64,000 bases of DNA, from positions 3,286,001 through 3,350,000 of the forward strand of contig JADFUC010001889.1 of the NCBI GenBank assembly GCA_019722365.1, given 5' to 3'. Source of the DNA: Lithospermum erythrorhizon. Its lineage: Eukaryota > Streptophyta > Magnoliopsida > Boraginales > Boraginaceae. Of the stretch, positions 36,437 to 47,648 are shown piece after piece. The position numbers and the translations under genes are program-made. Position 1 is the first letter of the stretch; the number at the start of each line of letters is the position of its first letter. The notes beneath the pieces are model-generated. The model made no database searches and was not told where the DNA came from. It saw nothing but the letters and a program-made list of their open reading frames with translations.

Positions 36437-36676
36437 GTTGTCATTTGATCCTCGATAGTTCAAAAGTTGCAAATTGGTCCTGAAATTACCATTTAGTTGC
36501 AAATCGATCATAAAGTTAATTGAACTGTTAAATCCCAACGGAAATACCGTGAGCATAATATTAAGCTTTCCGTTAACATATAACGGGCTCCGTCAAATTT
36601 GGGGACCAAATTACAACTTTTTCATAATTTCAGAGATAAATCTATAACTTTTAATTATGAAGGACCAAATGATAAC
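36437..36676. mobile_element. MITE with about 85-bp terminal inverted repeats
   Basis: The left arm starts GTTGTCATTTGATCCT. The right arm, minus strand, starts GTTATCATTTGGTCCT. Both continue with TCAAAAGTT/TAAAAGTTA, CTGAAATTA and AGTTGnAAnTnGnTC. Total about 240 bp, foldable into a hairpin. Superfamily unknown. Confidence 0.6.
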
Positions 36677-36909
36677 CTAGATCCGTTATCTGGATCAAAT
36701 ACAATTAACTCGAATAATAGATGAAACATGTGTCATTTGACTCATTATTTAACGTACTTCAATAATATATTTCAAATTAAAGTTGCATGCAAATCAAGTA
36801 AAATATACTCCTACTACGTATAAATTAAGTCAAACTAAATAAGTCTGAGATTAACTTGATAAAATCTTATTAGATGAAGTTGGCGTAACTTAGATAATAA
36901 AATCAAGCC

Positions 36910-37260
36910 ACTGATGTGGTGGATTTCGCCGTGACTCATCTATTTAAGCGGCTTGGGCTATCATTATTTCATGATCTTTTGTCCTTGATTCAAGGACTGC
37001 CGAGACCTAACACGCCTCGCGCTGCATTACCACGCGAGGCGCTTTTGTTCGTTTTGTGTCTGGATGAAGCTGGGTTTGTGGTCTCGACAAGCGCTCGCCT
37101 CTTGCTACAAGGCCTGTGGATTCCGGGTGCTTACTCCGAAGCACAGGCCAACTTTGAATCCATACCCGACTGCCGAGGATGCCGGGCGACCGACGCTTGA
37201 TGCCGAGGGTGATGACGGTCGATGATGCCGAGGCCTCCAGGTTTGCACTACGATCAAGCC
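36910..37260. other. GC-rich island with short repeats and a hairpin
   Basis: A 350-bp GC-rich patch in AT-rich DNA has repeated TGCCGAG(G) motifs (37126-37240) and an 8-bp inverted repeat, GCCTCGCG/CGCGAGGC, at 37014-37040. The ORF 36916-37200 shows no recognisable domain. Likely a fragment of a GC-rich transposable element. Confidence 0.4.
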
Positions 37261-37656
37261 GATCGCAAATACTTTGATTTACAAAGTTAATTTAAAGGAA
37301 ATTTCAAGCACTTGGGAATTAATCATCGCTTTAAAACGACATTACCTTTCAACATCAACATAGAGATATTTATTATGACAAGCACTACAGTGCTATGACA
37401 CCCTGGTCACCCTAACATGAGAGACAAAAAAAGTTGGTAATTAACGCTACTTGTCATCACAAGATATATTCACGATAAAAAGATCTCATTTATATCCCAA
37501 TCATCCAAGGTTGAGCATAGCTTAGTTTATTTGATTTGATAACATTAATCAAGTCAAGCCATTAGTTGTCAACATATATATCAATGATAAAGTCAAGTCA
37601 ATTTATTAAACCACTAACAGTACATTTATTAAATATTAAATTAAAGCGAACTATTA

Positions 37657-38292
37657 TTATCTACTCTCTCTTGACAGAATAGACGAAGAAAAAAAGGTGA
37701 AGGTTGAATTTGAAGAGGAAGAAGTTGCAAATTCAAGAAACATATCAATAAATGCTTCTACAATGAAGCCATGATGCTTTTTGTCATTCATCTTCAAATA
37801 CCATTCCAAAAGTTTGTCCCAACTCTCCAAATCTTTTAACCCATGTGATTCTATCATCTCTTGCATTGATTTCTTGAAGTCTCCATAAGGGTCATTTGAA
37901 GCCATCACAACAACTACACTTTCTTTAAATGGTAAAATTTCTCCTTCAAATTGGATTTCATTTCTTGAAATTGATTTTGTTTGTTCAGGTTCAAAGAAAA
38001 GCCTTTCAGATGATGATGATTGTACCCCTCGTATGATGGTCTCCAATGATTCATCCTTCAAAAAATCATAGTTGTAGTGATCTTTTGACTCTGAAGAAAT
38101 GTTGGTATATTCTAAAGTAGATATGGAGAAACATGCTTTGGGTGTTTCCATGATTTCATTAGAAGGGTTGGAAAAAGAAGAGTTGTTGGTGATCTTAGGT
38201 TGCTTGCATGAAGGCCATTGACATTGTTGTTGAAGAAGATGATCAGGAGAACTATTATTAGCTTTGTTCTTGAAGATGAAATTAAGTCTCAT
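37657..38292 (-). CDS. OVATE family protein (OFP13/16/18-like transcriptional repressor)
   Basis: An intronless ORF of 211 residues. The C-terminal OVATE domain (DUF623) spans about residues 124-188. It starts ESVVVVMASNDPYGDFKKSM, then MIESHGLKDLESWDKLLEWYL, and ends FIVEAFIDMFLEF. The N terminus has the short CQWPSCKQPKI box typical of the OFP11-18 clade. OFPs bind TALE homeodomain proteins and TRM proteins and influence organ shape, secondary wall formation and repression in the nucleus. The Ser-rich tail after 190 is unremarkable. A TATA box lies at 38363-38372. The exact OFP number is not resolved. Confidence 0.92.
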   Translation of the reverse strand: MRLNFIFKNKANNSSPDHLLQQQCQWPSCKQPKITNNSSFSNPSNEIMETPKACFSISTLEYTNISSESKDHYNYDFLKDESLETIIRGVQSSSSERLFFEPEQTKSISRNEIQFEGEILPFKESVVVVMASNDPYGDFKKSMQEMIESHGLKDLESWDKLLEWYLKMNDKKHHGFIVEAFIDMFLEFATSSSSNSTFTFFSSSILSRESR

Positions 38293-38362
38293 TTTCTTCC
38301 TAGCTCAAAAACAGCACAAGTTGCCCTATATTTTTTATAAGTTTGTTAAATGATTGATTGTG

Positions 38363-38372
38363 GTATATATAT
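38363..38372 (-). promoter_or_regulatory. TATA box of the OVATE family gene
   Basis: ATATATATAC on the minus strand lies about 75 bp upstream of the ATG at 38292, leaving a leader of roughly 40 nt. Confidence 0.45.
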
Positions 38373-38399
38373 CGTTTTGCTATGATTGATTGATTGTAA

Positions 38400-39760
38400 C
38401 ACGATGGTAGTATTTAATGAGATTAGATGGATTTAGAAGAACGGGAGAAATTATGTAAAGGGTATAGGTTTTCACCAAATAAAGCTGAACTGTTATTGAG
38501 GTGGCAAATAAATAAAGGTTGGAAATATGGAAATGGGTTATGGTAGGACCATTATATTTTTGTCCAGAAATTGTAGGTTTAGAAAATTGGTTTTTATTTT
38601 TTGTTGATTGCAACACTTCCAAAAATGTACATTAGTAGTAGATAATGACAACATTTCAACTAACTGCTATTTTATGTCATACTGTCATGTACCTTCAAAA
38701 TGTAAATTAGACTACTGATCTTTGTTTAATGCAATGAGACATAACACAAGCTACCCTCAGTGTGCATTTATGAAGTACTATTTATTAGCCAATATTGAAG
38801 TACTAATAATTGAATGAATCATAGTGATTTATAAGGTGAGTTCATCAATTTAATTAAGTAAATTATGTTGATTTTAGTATAAATTTAGAATCAAGCTATA
38901 ATTTAGGTTGTCACCAACTCGGTTTTTTTTAGTAAAGTGTATGTAAAAAAGTTAGATCAGAATCAAGCTAGTATTTTAGCATATCATACTGAAAGAGTGA
39001 AAGGAAGCATATCATTATTATTGAACGGAAGATTGTAGCAAGAAATTATGTTTCCTTAAAAAAATTGAATTTCTGTAGTCACGAAAGGCCAAAAAATCTC
39101 ACCAAACTACAAAATAAATATTGCAATAATAAAGCCTTGGATGCCACCAAATGTGTTGAAACTCTTATTGCACTCACCAAACTCAGCAGTCGCTCGTGTG
39201 ACAGGGGTGACCGCTCAGAGTCTAACCTTAGAGGGCCCCTCAATTTTTGTGTAGTTAACTTATCCCAAAAGTATTAAGATATTCACGATTTATGATTGTG
39301 ATTCCGATCCAAATTTTTACAAGATATTTTTGCTATATTCTTATCGAGATATATTCTCATTTTTTTCAGAATGCTTACTCTAATCAAATTCTGCTTTCAA
39401 GTATTTGCAAATACTCCATATTTTATATTTCAATTTATACGTACTTTTCATCGCTAATTTAATAAACTTGATTCTTAAATTTTTTTTCTTGATTTTCTTT
39501 ATCTAAGAAAATAAAAAATTTACATACTTTGATATCATTTTTATATTTGGGGATATTATTTTTTATTTGTTCGAACCTCTAAAATGTCAGGAACAGTGAT
39601 ATCCAACTCGACCAGAGGAGATTGAAAAATAGTACCTATGCAAAGGAAGAAGAAAAGGTACAAGATTTTTTGGTTAAAAAAACAAAGATGAATATTCATT
39701 ATTCATGAGGTTACAGCGTTACACGTATATCGGTATATTTGTACATGAACCATCTTAATA
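38400..39760. other. Intergenic region, no gene seen
   Basis: AT-rich sequence. A short plus ORF (39065-39277) has no recognisable domain and overlaps a GAGGGCCCCTCAATTTTT motif (about 39228-39246) that looks like a transposon end. Confidence 0.35.
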
Positions 39761-39772
39761 AAGGTTACAAGC

Positions 39773-40222
39773 GGAAGAAAATAGAACAGTACTTTGTAAC
39801 ACTCATGTGCAAATTACAATGTACTAATAAGTTCCTTTTTATTTTGGTACCTTAACAGCTTCATCAATTATCAGTGTCTTCAAAAAAATAACAAATTTAA
39901 CTGAATTTGGAACTGATAAGGTGAGCCCTGTAAATTACTACAAACATCCAACGAAACGTCTTTCTAAGATTTACGTGTAACATGTGGAAGAAAATAGAAC
40001 AGTACTTTATAACAGTCATGTGCAAATTACAATGTACTAACAAGTTCCTTTCTATTTTGGTACCTTAACAACTCCACCAATTATCAGTGTCTTCAAAAAA
40101 ATAACAAATTTAACTGAGTTTGGAACTGATAAGGTGAGCCTTGTAAATTACTACAAACATCCAAGGAAACATCTTTCTAAGATTTATATGTAACTGAGTT
40201 TGGAACTGATAAGGTGAGTCCT
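39773..40222. repeat. Tandem repeat, 212-bp unit, two copies plus a partial third
   Basis: Copy 1 starts at 39773 and copy 2 at 39985 with GGAAGAAAATAGAACAGTAC. The copies match almost base for base through TTTCTAAGATTTA. A third partial unit (about 40191-40222) repeats only TAACTGAGTTTGGAACTGAT and AAGGTGAG. High identity points to a recent duplication. No ORF. Confidence 0.8.
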
Positions 40223-40639
40223 CTAAAAAAGTCTCATAAAGATACTGAGATACCCAGAAAGCAAACCTGGTTTTATATGTTTGTGGACAAACAATGTTGA
40301 GTAGTTGAAGTCATTTCTAAGATTTACTGTTCATTCTATCCCTTCTCAGAGCATTTTTTGTTACTTAGTTCGAATGATTAAAACTTTCTTTGTCTTTATT
40401 GTTCTTTTGTGAATAGCATACATCAAGAACACATGAAACGTCTCAATTGTAAGCTACTAGCTGGAGGATGAGACGAAATTGAATGCTTCTTTAACAATGC
40501 TTGGCTACTATTGTTCGAGCAAGATATTATATAGCAAAAAAAAAAAGGGATTTGCGCTTTAGTACAATGGTCCAAAATGAAAAAGCACTTAATTCTGCTA
40601 AAATAACCATCATCTAACGACATTTATCGATTTCTACTT

Positions 40640-41150
40640 TAATGTCGCACATAACATAACAACGTGACCGGATCGATCGACCCGCCTTCGTGAGGCCTAC
40701 CTAACACAACACCAAATAAAAAAGGTCACCCATAAGCCGCCCATAACACCTGACGCCGACACGCCTAAGCCTACCGCCCCATCGCACTGCGATTCAGCCC
40801 AACCCCGTGCTTCACTTATTATCTAATGAAATATCATAAGATTTCACTTCCATTAGTTACATATTTACAAACCCAATTAAAGGAAGAAAAAAAAACTCCC
40901 CCTTGTTTTGGGAATGAAAGCCCCCACCCCCTATCATAAAAAAAGGAGAAATTAATTAATGCATTTATTGGATCTCGTTAAAAAATAAATAAAACTAAAA
41001 TTAAAATATCCCCACCCCCACCCATACCCACATTCACATAGCCACCATCACCATCTACCCCATCGCCTCCCTCTCCCCCTCCTGAACCCCTATCTCCGCC
41101 TTCCTTCTCTCCCTCCTAAACCCCATCTCCGGCCCCTAACCAACAGTCAA
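40640..41150. other. GC-rich fragment and C-rich pyrimidine tract
   Basis: 40660-40815 is a GC-rich fragment with no recognisable coding content. 41005-41140 is a C-rich tract (CCCCACCCCCACCCATACCC, CTCCCCCTCCTGAACCCC) like the inner arms of the long-TIR element at 23121-23868. Both may be transposon remains. Confidence 0.35.
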
Positions 41151-41654
41151 AAGAGATATTGAAATTGTAATAATAAGGGTCTAAGATTTGTCCTCTGCAT
41201 AAAAAATTGTCAATATACACTGCTCCTAATAAACGGCAATCAATAACAATGTCTCAGTATCTAAAATGTTCAACACATATCTTGATTACTTATATCATGA
41301 TGTCATATTAACATATACAGTAGAAAATTCATAATGTTTTTATTCTAAAATTAATTAATAATAGTAGTGTCATAAAATTTGATCTACTTCATTACTTTAT
41401 ATAGAAGGTGATCTTGTTCTACAATATGAATATTCAATACATTTATTTTACATGTAATCCAGTCCATGGACTATCAAATGTACACATGGAGTCATGGGAT
41501 TAACATTAACAAGACTACTCATAATATTATTATTTGAATATACTATGCTATTTTAATTATGTTATACTCAAGCAATTAATTTATGATAATTTTTTTTTAT
41601 GGTTAACATACATATATACTTCATCACTAGCATATATAAAAGTGTGAATAAGAG

Positions 41655-41812
41655 TTATATTTCTTTCGTTTGTTCAATTTTCACACTATTAATTACTAAA
41701 TTTCCATTCTCTCTGAAAATCTAAATGTTGAGTTGTATTTCTTTCGTTTCTTCACTTTTCACACTATTAATTACTAAATTACCTTTCTCTCTAAAAATCT
41801 AAAAGTTAGACA
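41655..41812. repeat. Tandem duplication, about 80-bp unit
   Basis: TATTTCTTTCGTTTnTTCA and TTTTCACACTATTAATTACT occur in two neighbouring copies (about 41657 and 41737), followed by CTCTCTnAAAATCTAAA in both. Confidence 0.7.
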
Positions 41813-41969
41813 AAAATATTATCTTTGTAATTAATAATTCCACATTTTAATTGATAACTCATGAAATTCTATGTTAAAATCTAGTATAGAATTTAGTCGT
41901 GATGAACAACACCAATTCATACATCCCGATTCTCAAAATAATATAAATTAATCTAAACATAAAAAAATA

Positions 41970-42884
41970 TTTAATGTATGAATACGGTAATTCTACATTG
42001 CAACGGGAAGCTGACAACTCCACTCTCCACGTAGTGCCTCTCGTGAAAGTTTTCTCCCTCATCCTTTCCCAACGCTTGTTCAACACCGATGAGATGTCCT
42101 CTTATCGCACACACCAAGAGGGAAACCCAACCCGAGAACTCTTTAACTTGCTTTACGATGAAACGGAATCGGAAGAGAAAATCTTCCACCTCAAGCAGAG
42201 TAATGGGGGCGGCTATCTTTTGGAGGGGGGTGGAGGTTTGTGATCTTATGTCATGAAAAACCTTAACTTCTTTACTAAGTCCTTAAAATTCCACTGCTAA
42301 ATAACTCGTGGAAGAAATTAGTTTAACTCGTTAACTTAATTTTCAATCGTTATGAACTTCTAATTAAATAATGAGTTACTAGTGAAAGTTGTTTCTATTT
42401 TTAATTAACTTAACAAGTTAATTAAAATACTAACGGTGTCACTATCGACAGCTTGTCAAGTTATTCATCGATCTCAATTGCTTAATTGATGTCCTGTGTT
42501 TAACCACCGATGTTCATCAACATATATTTGAAAAATATTTTAAATATCGGCAGGCTTCTCAATATACAAGTCTCGCTTAATTTCATTCATGAAATATTCG
42601 AATATCACTGCATGTATGTGATCTTTAGGCCTGCATAATAGTGGGGTTGTATAATAATAATACTAACCAATTACTATTATTATAACGATTAATGAGTAAA
42701 ATCTAGCAATCGCTTCATAACCCCTTAAATTATCATGAGAACCCACACTAGTAATATACCATTACTAAGGTGAACACTCAAGTTTCAAGAATCACATTTA
42801 ACTAATCTCCGGGTAAATGAATCGATACACAATTGTCGCAACGGCACAATAAAAAGTGGAATCAATTCTCATTGATTTCCAACA
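41970..42884 (-). mobile_element. Copia-type LTR (3' LTR) of a degraded retrotransposon
   Basis: On the minus strand a purine-rich AAGGGCAAGTGAG (about 42887-42899) precedes a putative LTR start TGTTGGAAATCAATGAG ending at 42884. This matches the GGACAAGTGGGAGA-TGTTGG junction of Copia elements. Its distal part resembles the solo LTR at 7640-7937. The outer left end is not fixed. Confidence 0.45.
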
Positions 42885-44130
42885 CTCACTTGCCCTTGAC
42901 GACATTTTACAATTCCTTTATCGCGATCTTTAGTCGAGGCTAATCCATAAGAAGTGTGTCATGAAACACCCACAACTTTCTTTTACTTCCTCGAGTATGA
43001 ATCGAATAAACATTTATGGCGCTCCCATAAACCAATCAAGACTAACCTGTGAGAGGGCCCTCGAGATCTTCCTGTATACGCGACGGATAAATCCCTCCCA
43101 ATATATCAACATCTATCGTTATACTCACTGGTGGTGACCCAAATACCGCTCACCGACCGGGCAAAATTTCACGGTATTGGATCTAGTCCTCAGCAGCTAA
43201 CGCGGATCAATCTTGATCACTAATCAAAACACCATGTTAGTCATATAACGCTTACTGCTCTAACTTATCAAAGATCCTATCATATTTTGTGGCTTATCCC
43301 ATGTTTCTAGGCTTGAAAGAGGTATAATCAACAATCCATGTTGCCTCTGAAACATGTACTCAACCTAGGGCTCTTTTAGCTTTTCACTCATCGAGGATAC
43401 AATACATGTATATTATATGTAAATAACATATAGTATGCCAAAGAACAAATATACTCGAATATAAGAAGCAAATATTCAAATATTTGTTCAAGATCAACAC
43501 AATAGATACATACCGACTCCCACTTAACCTAACACCACCGCGATATCTGCCTAAGACCTATGTTCGGGCCGCGACGCTCATCATGCTTTGTCCGGATGAG
43601 TGGTTTGCAGCGGGTCCGCTTTATCGCTCTCCGGCTGCTACTTTTACATACTTTGATATCACCTCTATTAAACATATCTCTAATTAGGTGATACTTTCGG
43701 GTACTTTGCTGGATTTGTGACGTGTTTCGGGTTCTTTTTAGCTTGAGCTATCGCCCCAAGATTGCCACAGCAATCTCAACCGGGTCCTCAATGCTGTAGT
43801 ACTACACCAAGCTCAATCACGAATTTCTTAATCCAACATGCTTCTTCAATGGGGCTTCGTGACCGCCACGCACTCCTCGCATTCTCGCGGGTAGAATCGG
43901 CAACAAAGATCGCTTGAACACCTCCAAGATAACGCCTCCACCGTTGATACAAAATACATACCTGCATCGGGAACGATAGTCGCTCTGGGGGCCGAAATCG
44001 GCATCTTGTACCCGTGACTACTAACTATCATCTCCAGCACTATATACCAAGAAAAACATCTTTAGTCAGACCCGCAGACTGGGAACGATAGTCGCCTCTG
44101 GCTTACTATGCCATATCAAATTTTCTTTTC
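42885..44130 (-). pseudogene. Degraded retrotransposon internal sequence
   Basis: Follows the polypurine tract and has short GC-rich coding-like pieces (43484-43687 plus, 43846-44040 minus). GGGAACGATAGTCGC occurs twice, near 43970 and 44081. No intact domain is recognisable. Assignment rests on its position next to the LTR-like segment. Confidence 0.35.
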
Positions 44131-46260
44131 ATTCTCTTCCAACTTATGTAGTAACAAAATTATAAAGTAAAACATACAAGTGAAGTACCAAATTATTTTC
44201 TTAATACTATCATTATAGATAACGGTTCCCATTAGTTGACATTTGGCAATCGGTAGGTTCAGGAACATGCTACTATGATTAATATGTCATGTAAAAAAAG
44301 TTCTTTCTTTTCTTAGTTGAGGAAAGAGATTTAGATATTTAATCTAAGATCTTATATCTTTTGGAAAACTAATTTCTGTTAGCTATTTGTCAATGCATAA
44401 TTATATTTGATTGATTATTATTCGAATAATGTAATTTTGATGTTAATATTATATTACTAATATTTTATTAAAAATATTATTACATACCGATCGATACATA
44501 TATTATTTAAGTTTATAAAAAATTAATTTTTGAATATGTATTAATAATAATATATATTAATAATTTAAGTAATATTATTAATAAAATTATACTTGAAATA
44601 AAATATACTAGAAAATAAAACAAATATGAATCACAAAAAGTAACCCGATCGTGCTATAAAATTGATACTAATGATATTTTAAAAAAAATATTTGATCATC
44701 GTATTTTATCTTAATTTTTCATCTTATATTTAAAGAATTATTCGTGATCAAAGTATCCCTTTAAAAAATAAAAATATTAATTAAAAAAATTCGAAGGAAT
44801 GTAAGTTTTTACATAATTTTAAAATAATTTCAAATTAAACATAAAAACTATATCAAATATTTAAGACATCGATTACATATCATACATAGCACGTATCCTT
44901 TACTATTATAAACAAATGTGTTCATATTGTGATAATCTAATAAAGAGTTAGCTAGATTGAAAGGGTAATAATAAGATGACTTATCATAATGATGTTATGA
45001 TAATCCATGCACGGTTGTGCTGACCACAATTAAACAACTTGATGATGAAGCAATAATATACTATCTCCTTTTAAATTAATTGACGTTTAAATTACGTACA
45101 GCACTTTGATAACAAATTACTTCATTCACTTAATCCGAAAAATATAAAATTGATATCATTGAATCCGGTTTTAAAAATATTTTCATAATATTATTTTTTT
45201 TGTAATTTTTCATAATGTACATAAAAAATAATTGATGATTAAAATTGTGTCTCGAAAAATGAAAAAGTCAATTAATTTGAAATGGAGATATTAAAAACTT
45301 ACTATTTATTCAAATATGTGAAGGGACACGGGACTAGATACTGAAATACACGTTCATATAATGTACAAATCAACATAACAAAATAACTTTAACATCTGAA
45401 TCAGTGAATGTGCAACACAATTGACTAATGTTTAATTTGTTCACGTTCACAATTTTTATAATAATCACGCAGAACTCAAAAATTTCGGATAAACGTTAGA
45501 TACGCTTAAGGGCCCCGCACTAGGCAATTCATCATCATCAATACGGTGGGTAAGTATTCGAGACGCTGACTCGCATTGCGCCCCGTAATACCCTTATACA
45601 CAACGCCAAGATAATTTTGCAGAACCACGCAACACGAGGTACTACCCTCGATTCATCAATACCATTGGCTGCCGCGACGAATCCTCCTACGCCGACGCTA
45701 TGAAGATCCGCAGCGATTTAATTCGATATCCGCTAACGACGTGCTCCGTGACAAAAAAAAAAATTCGGATAAACGTTTAGCAAATGAAAAGAATTGGGAA
45801 TGTCTATATGCAACAGGATTGTATAAAATATGTTAAAACAATTTCGGAACAAATTTTGAAATGAGTTTACAACAACTTATGCTCCGGTTTCAATTTTGGG
45901 TCAAAATAAACAAATAAGGTTCTTGTTGTCTACGAAATTACTTTTCTAATAACTTCGCAACTGTTTTTACAATGGGATGAAATAGGATGTTACATGACAA
46001 ATCCTTTACTAACAATGTTTAACAACAGTTTTATTCGCCAATTGTAACAACCCTTTTACTAATTACTTTTCCATACACGAAAACATTTTTTTTTCAACAA
46101 TGCAAACGATCTTTACTTCCTAAATCTATACATGCAATAATCATACACGTTACCAAACTACAAATCATTACAAAGCAGATACAATAATATATATAGAAAT
46201 AGATTACAAGAGAATTTTACAATTCATTTATAAAAACAATCTCAGTCACTCATTTACGTA
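44130..46260. other. AT-rich intergenic region
   Basis: Mostly AT-rich sequence without ORFs. It contains the MITE at 45062-45290 and a GC-rich island at about 45500-45740 of unknown origin. Confidence 0.4.
45062..45290. mobile_element. Stowaway-like MITE
   Basis: The left end is TATCTCCTTTTAAATTAATT. The right end on the minus strand is TATCTCCATTTCAAATTAAT. About 230 bp with AT-rich, partly self-complementary interior, flanked by TA. Confidence 0.65.
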
Positions 46261-46268
46261 GCCAAAGA

Positions 46269-46270
<2 letters not shown>

Positions 46271-46300
<30 letters not shown>
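46271..46300. repeat. (TA)n microsatellite
   Basis: A run of TA dinucleotides of about 28 bp lies just downstream of the CML stop codon, in its probable 3' UTR. Confidence 0.9.
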
Positions 46301-46303
<3 letters not shown>

Positions 46304-46312
46304 TGAAATCCT

Positions 46313-46792
46313 TCAACGCATCATCAATTTGAACTCATCAAAGTTGAGCACTCCATCATCATTTAGGTCATATCTCCTAATCATAACTTTACAATTCTCA
46401 GTTGAAGTCTTCTCACCAATTCTACTTAGCATTCTTTTCAAACTTTTTGGTGTAATTTCACTACTTCCTTCAACGGCATACATTTTAAAAGCCTCTTTCA
46501 ACTCTTCAAACCTTTGTTCATCTCCACCCTCCACCATTAGCTTAGTGAAGTCTTCCAACCCCAACAATCCATCTCCGTCGGCGTCCGATGACCTAACCGC
46601 CATCTCGGCCTCCTCATCCGATAGGTTGCCTCCCGTTGTTCTCATGCACCTTTGAAGCTCCAATGGAGATATCTTTCCATCGCCATCTTCGTCGAAATAC
46701 TTGAACACCCTTTCAAGGTCCTATTAATTTGTAGTCCAAGCTTGTTTCAAACTTGATGGTGTTGATGATGAAGATGTACTAACTTGTTCCAT
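46313..46792 (-). pseudogene. CML31-like EF-hand calcium sensor locus with two in-frame stops
   Basis: An ATG at 46790-46792 opens a 22-codon frame (MEQVSTSSSSTPSSLKQAW plus three residues). TAA TAG follows directly, and the same frame then continues to the stop with a full calmodulin-like body. EF loop 1 is DEDGDGKISPLE, EF loop 2 DADGDGLLGLED, EF loop 3 is degenerate (AVEGSSEITPKS) and EF loop 4 DLNDDGVLNFDE. This resembles CML31/CML30-type sensors. No ATG lies between the stops and the first EF hand, and no intron of normal size can remove the stops. The EF-hand part shows no other damage, so the lesion is recent, is an assembly error, or is bypassed in an unknown way. A TATA box is present at 46881. 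Confidence 0.8.
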
Positions 46793-46880
46793 GAAATAAT
46801 AATAATACAAACTTAGATTCTTGAAATTTTGTATGTATGTTTTTAGAATGTAGTTGATGAAGTTATTGAAGGTGGATGAA

Positions 46881-46890
46881 CTATATATAG
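46881..46890 (-). promoter_or_regulatory. TATA box of the CML-like locus
   Basis: CTATATATAG lies about 90 bp upstream of the ATG at 46792, with a leader-length AT-rich sequence between. Confidence 0.5.
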
Positions 46891-47640
46891 GAAAGAAATA
46901 TTTGCAATAATTATGTTGTGAGGAAGCCGTTAAGCAAGTGTATATGATGTGGTGTAGTTTGCGCGTTGCCAAAAAATAATAAATGTCACACCAAAACTTA
47001 TAAAAATAAGTCAAATGTCGCAGGTGATTCTTTTTAGAAAGTGGGGGCACATTATTGAATAGTCTGGTTTTCTGGATTACTTGCCCATTCGTATTTATCC
47101 AGAAAGTCTACATTTGTACTCCGTTAAGTTATTATCGGCTACCGGCCAACTGATTTAGAAAAATAAGTCTAGACTGAGGTAGATTTTTGCTTATGTTTAA
47201 AAAATTAAAATATTCTCTAAAATTATAAATTTTATCCAAAAAATAATTTAAGTTTTTTCTCTCCGTTAATATTTAATGTAACCTAATTTAATAATTCATT
47301 TGACACTGATATACACTATTTCAATCATTTGCACAACATTACCACTTACTTAAATCAAAGTCACCCAATTATTTAGACCATTTCGATAATTCCTCTAAAA
47401 ACTATGTAATACTTCCCATTTAAAAGTGGTTTATGCAGTGCAGGAAGAAGCACAAGTTATCCACTCTAACCAGTAATACTAATGAAATTGATATTGACAA
47501 TGACAAGTTTGATATGCTCTAGAAAAAATCGTGTTTTCTTGTTTATCCTTTGAAATGCAATTTTGCACACAGCGCCTTATTATCCACAGATTAATATATA
47601 TTTGATGGTGCATCACTATTACGATTCGACAACGTCTCGA

Positions 47641-47648
47641 ATGGTGCT
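47641..47648. repeat. hAT target site duplication, left
   Basis: ATGGTGCT directly before the CAGG terminus; identical to 50101-50108. Confidence 0.85.

Noticed and set aside
37014..37040. Rho-independent-type terminator
   Set aside because: The hairpin is strong but no T tract follows, and the genome is nuclear plant DNA where such terminators are not used.
39773..40222. CRISPR-like repeat array
   Set aside because: The unit is 212 bp with no spacers, in a plant genome; it is a plain tandem duplication.
46269..46655. 128-codon plus-strand ORF
   Set aside because: It is the antisense of the EF-hand locus and begins in the TA microsatellite.
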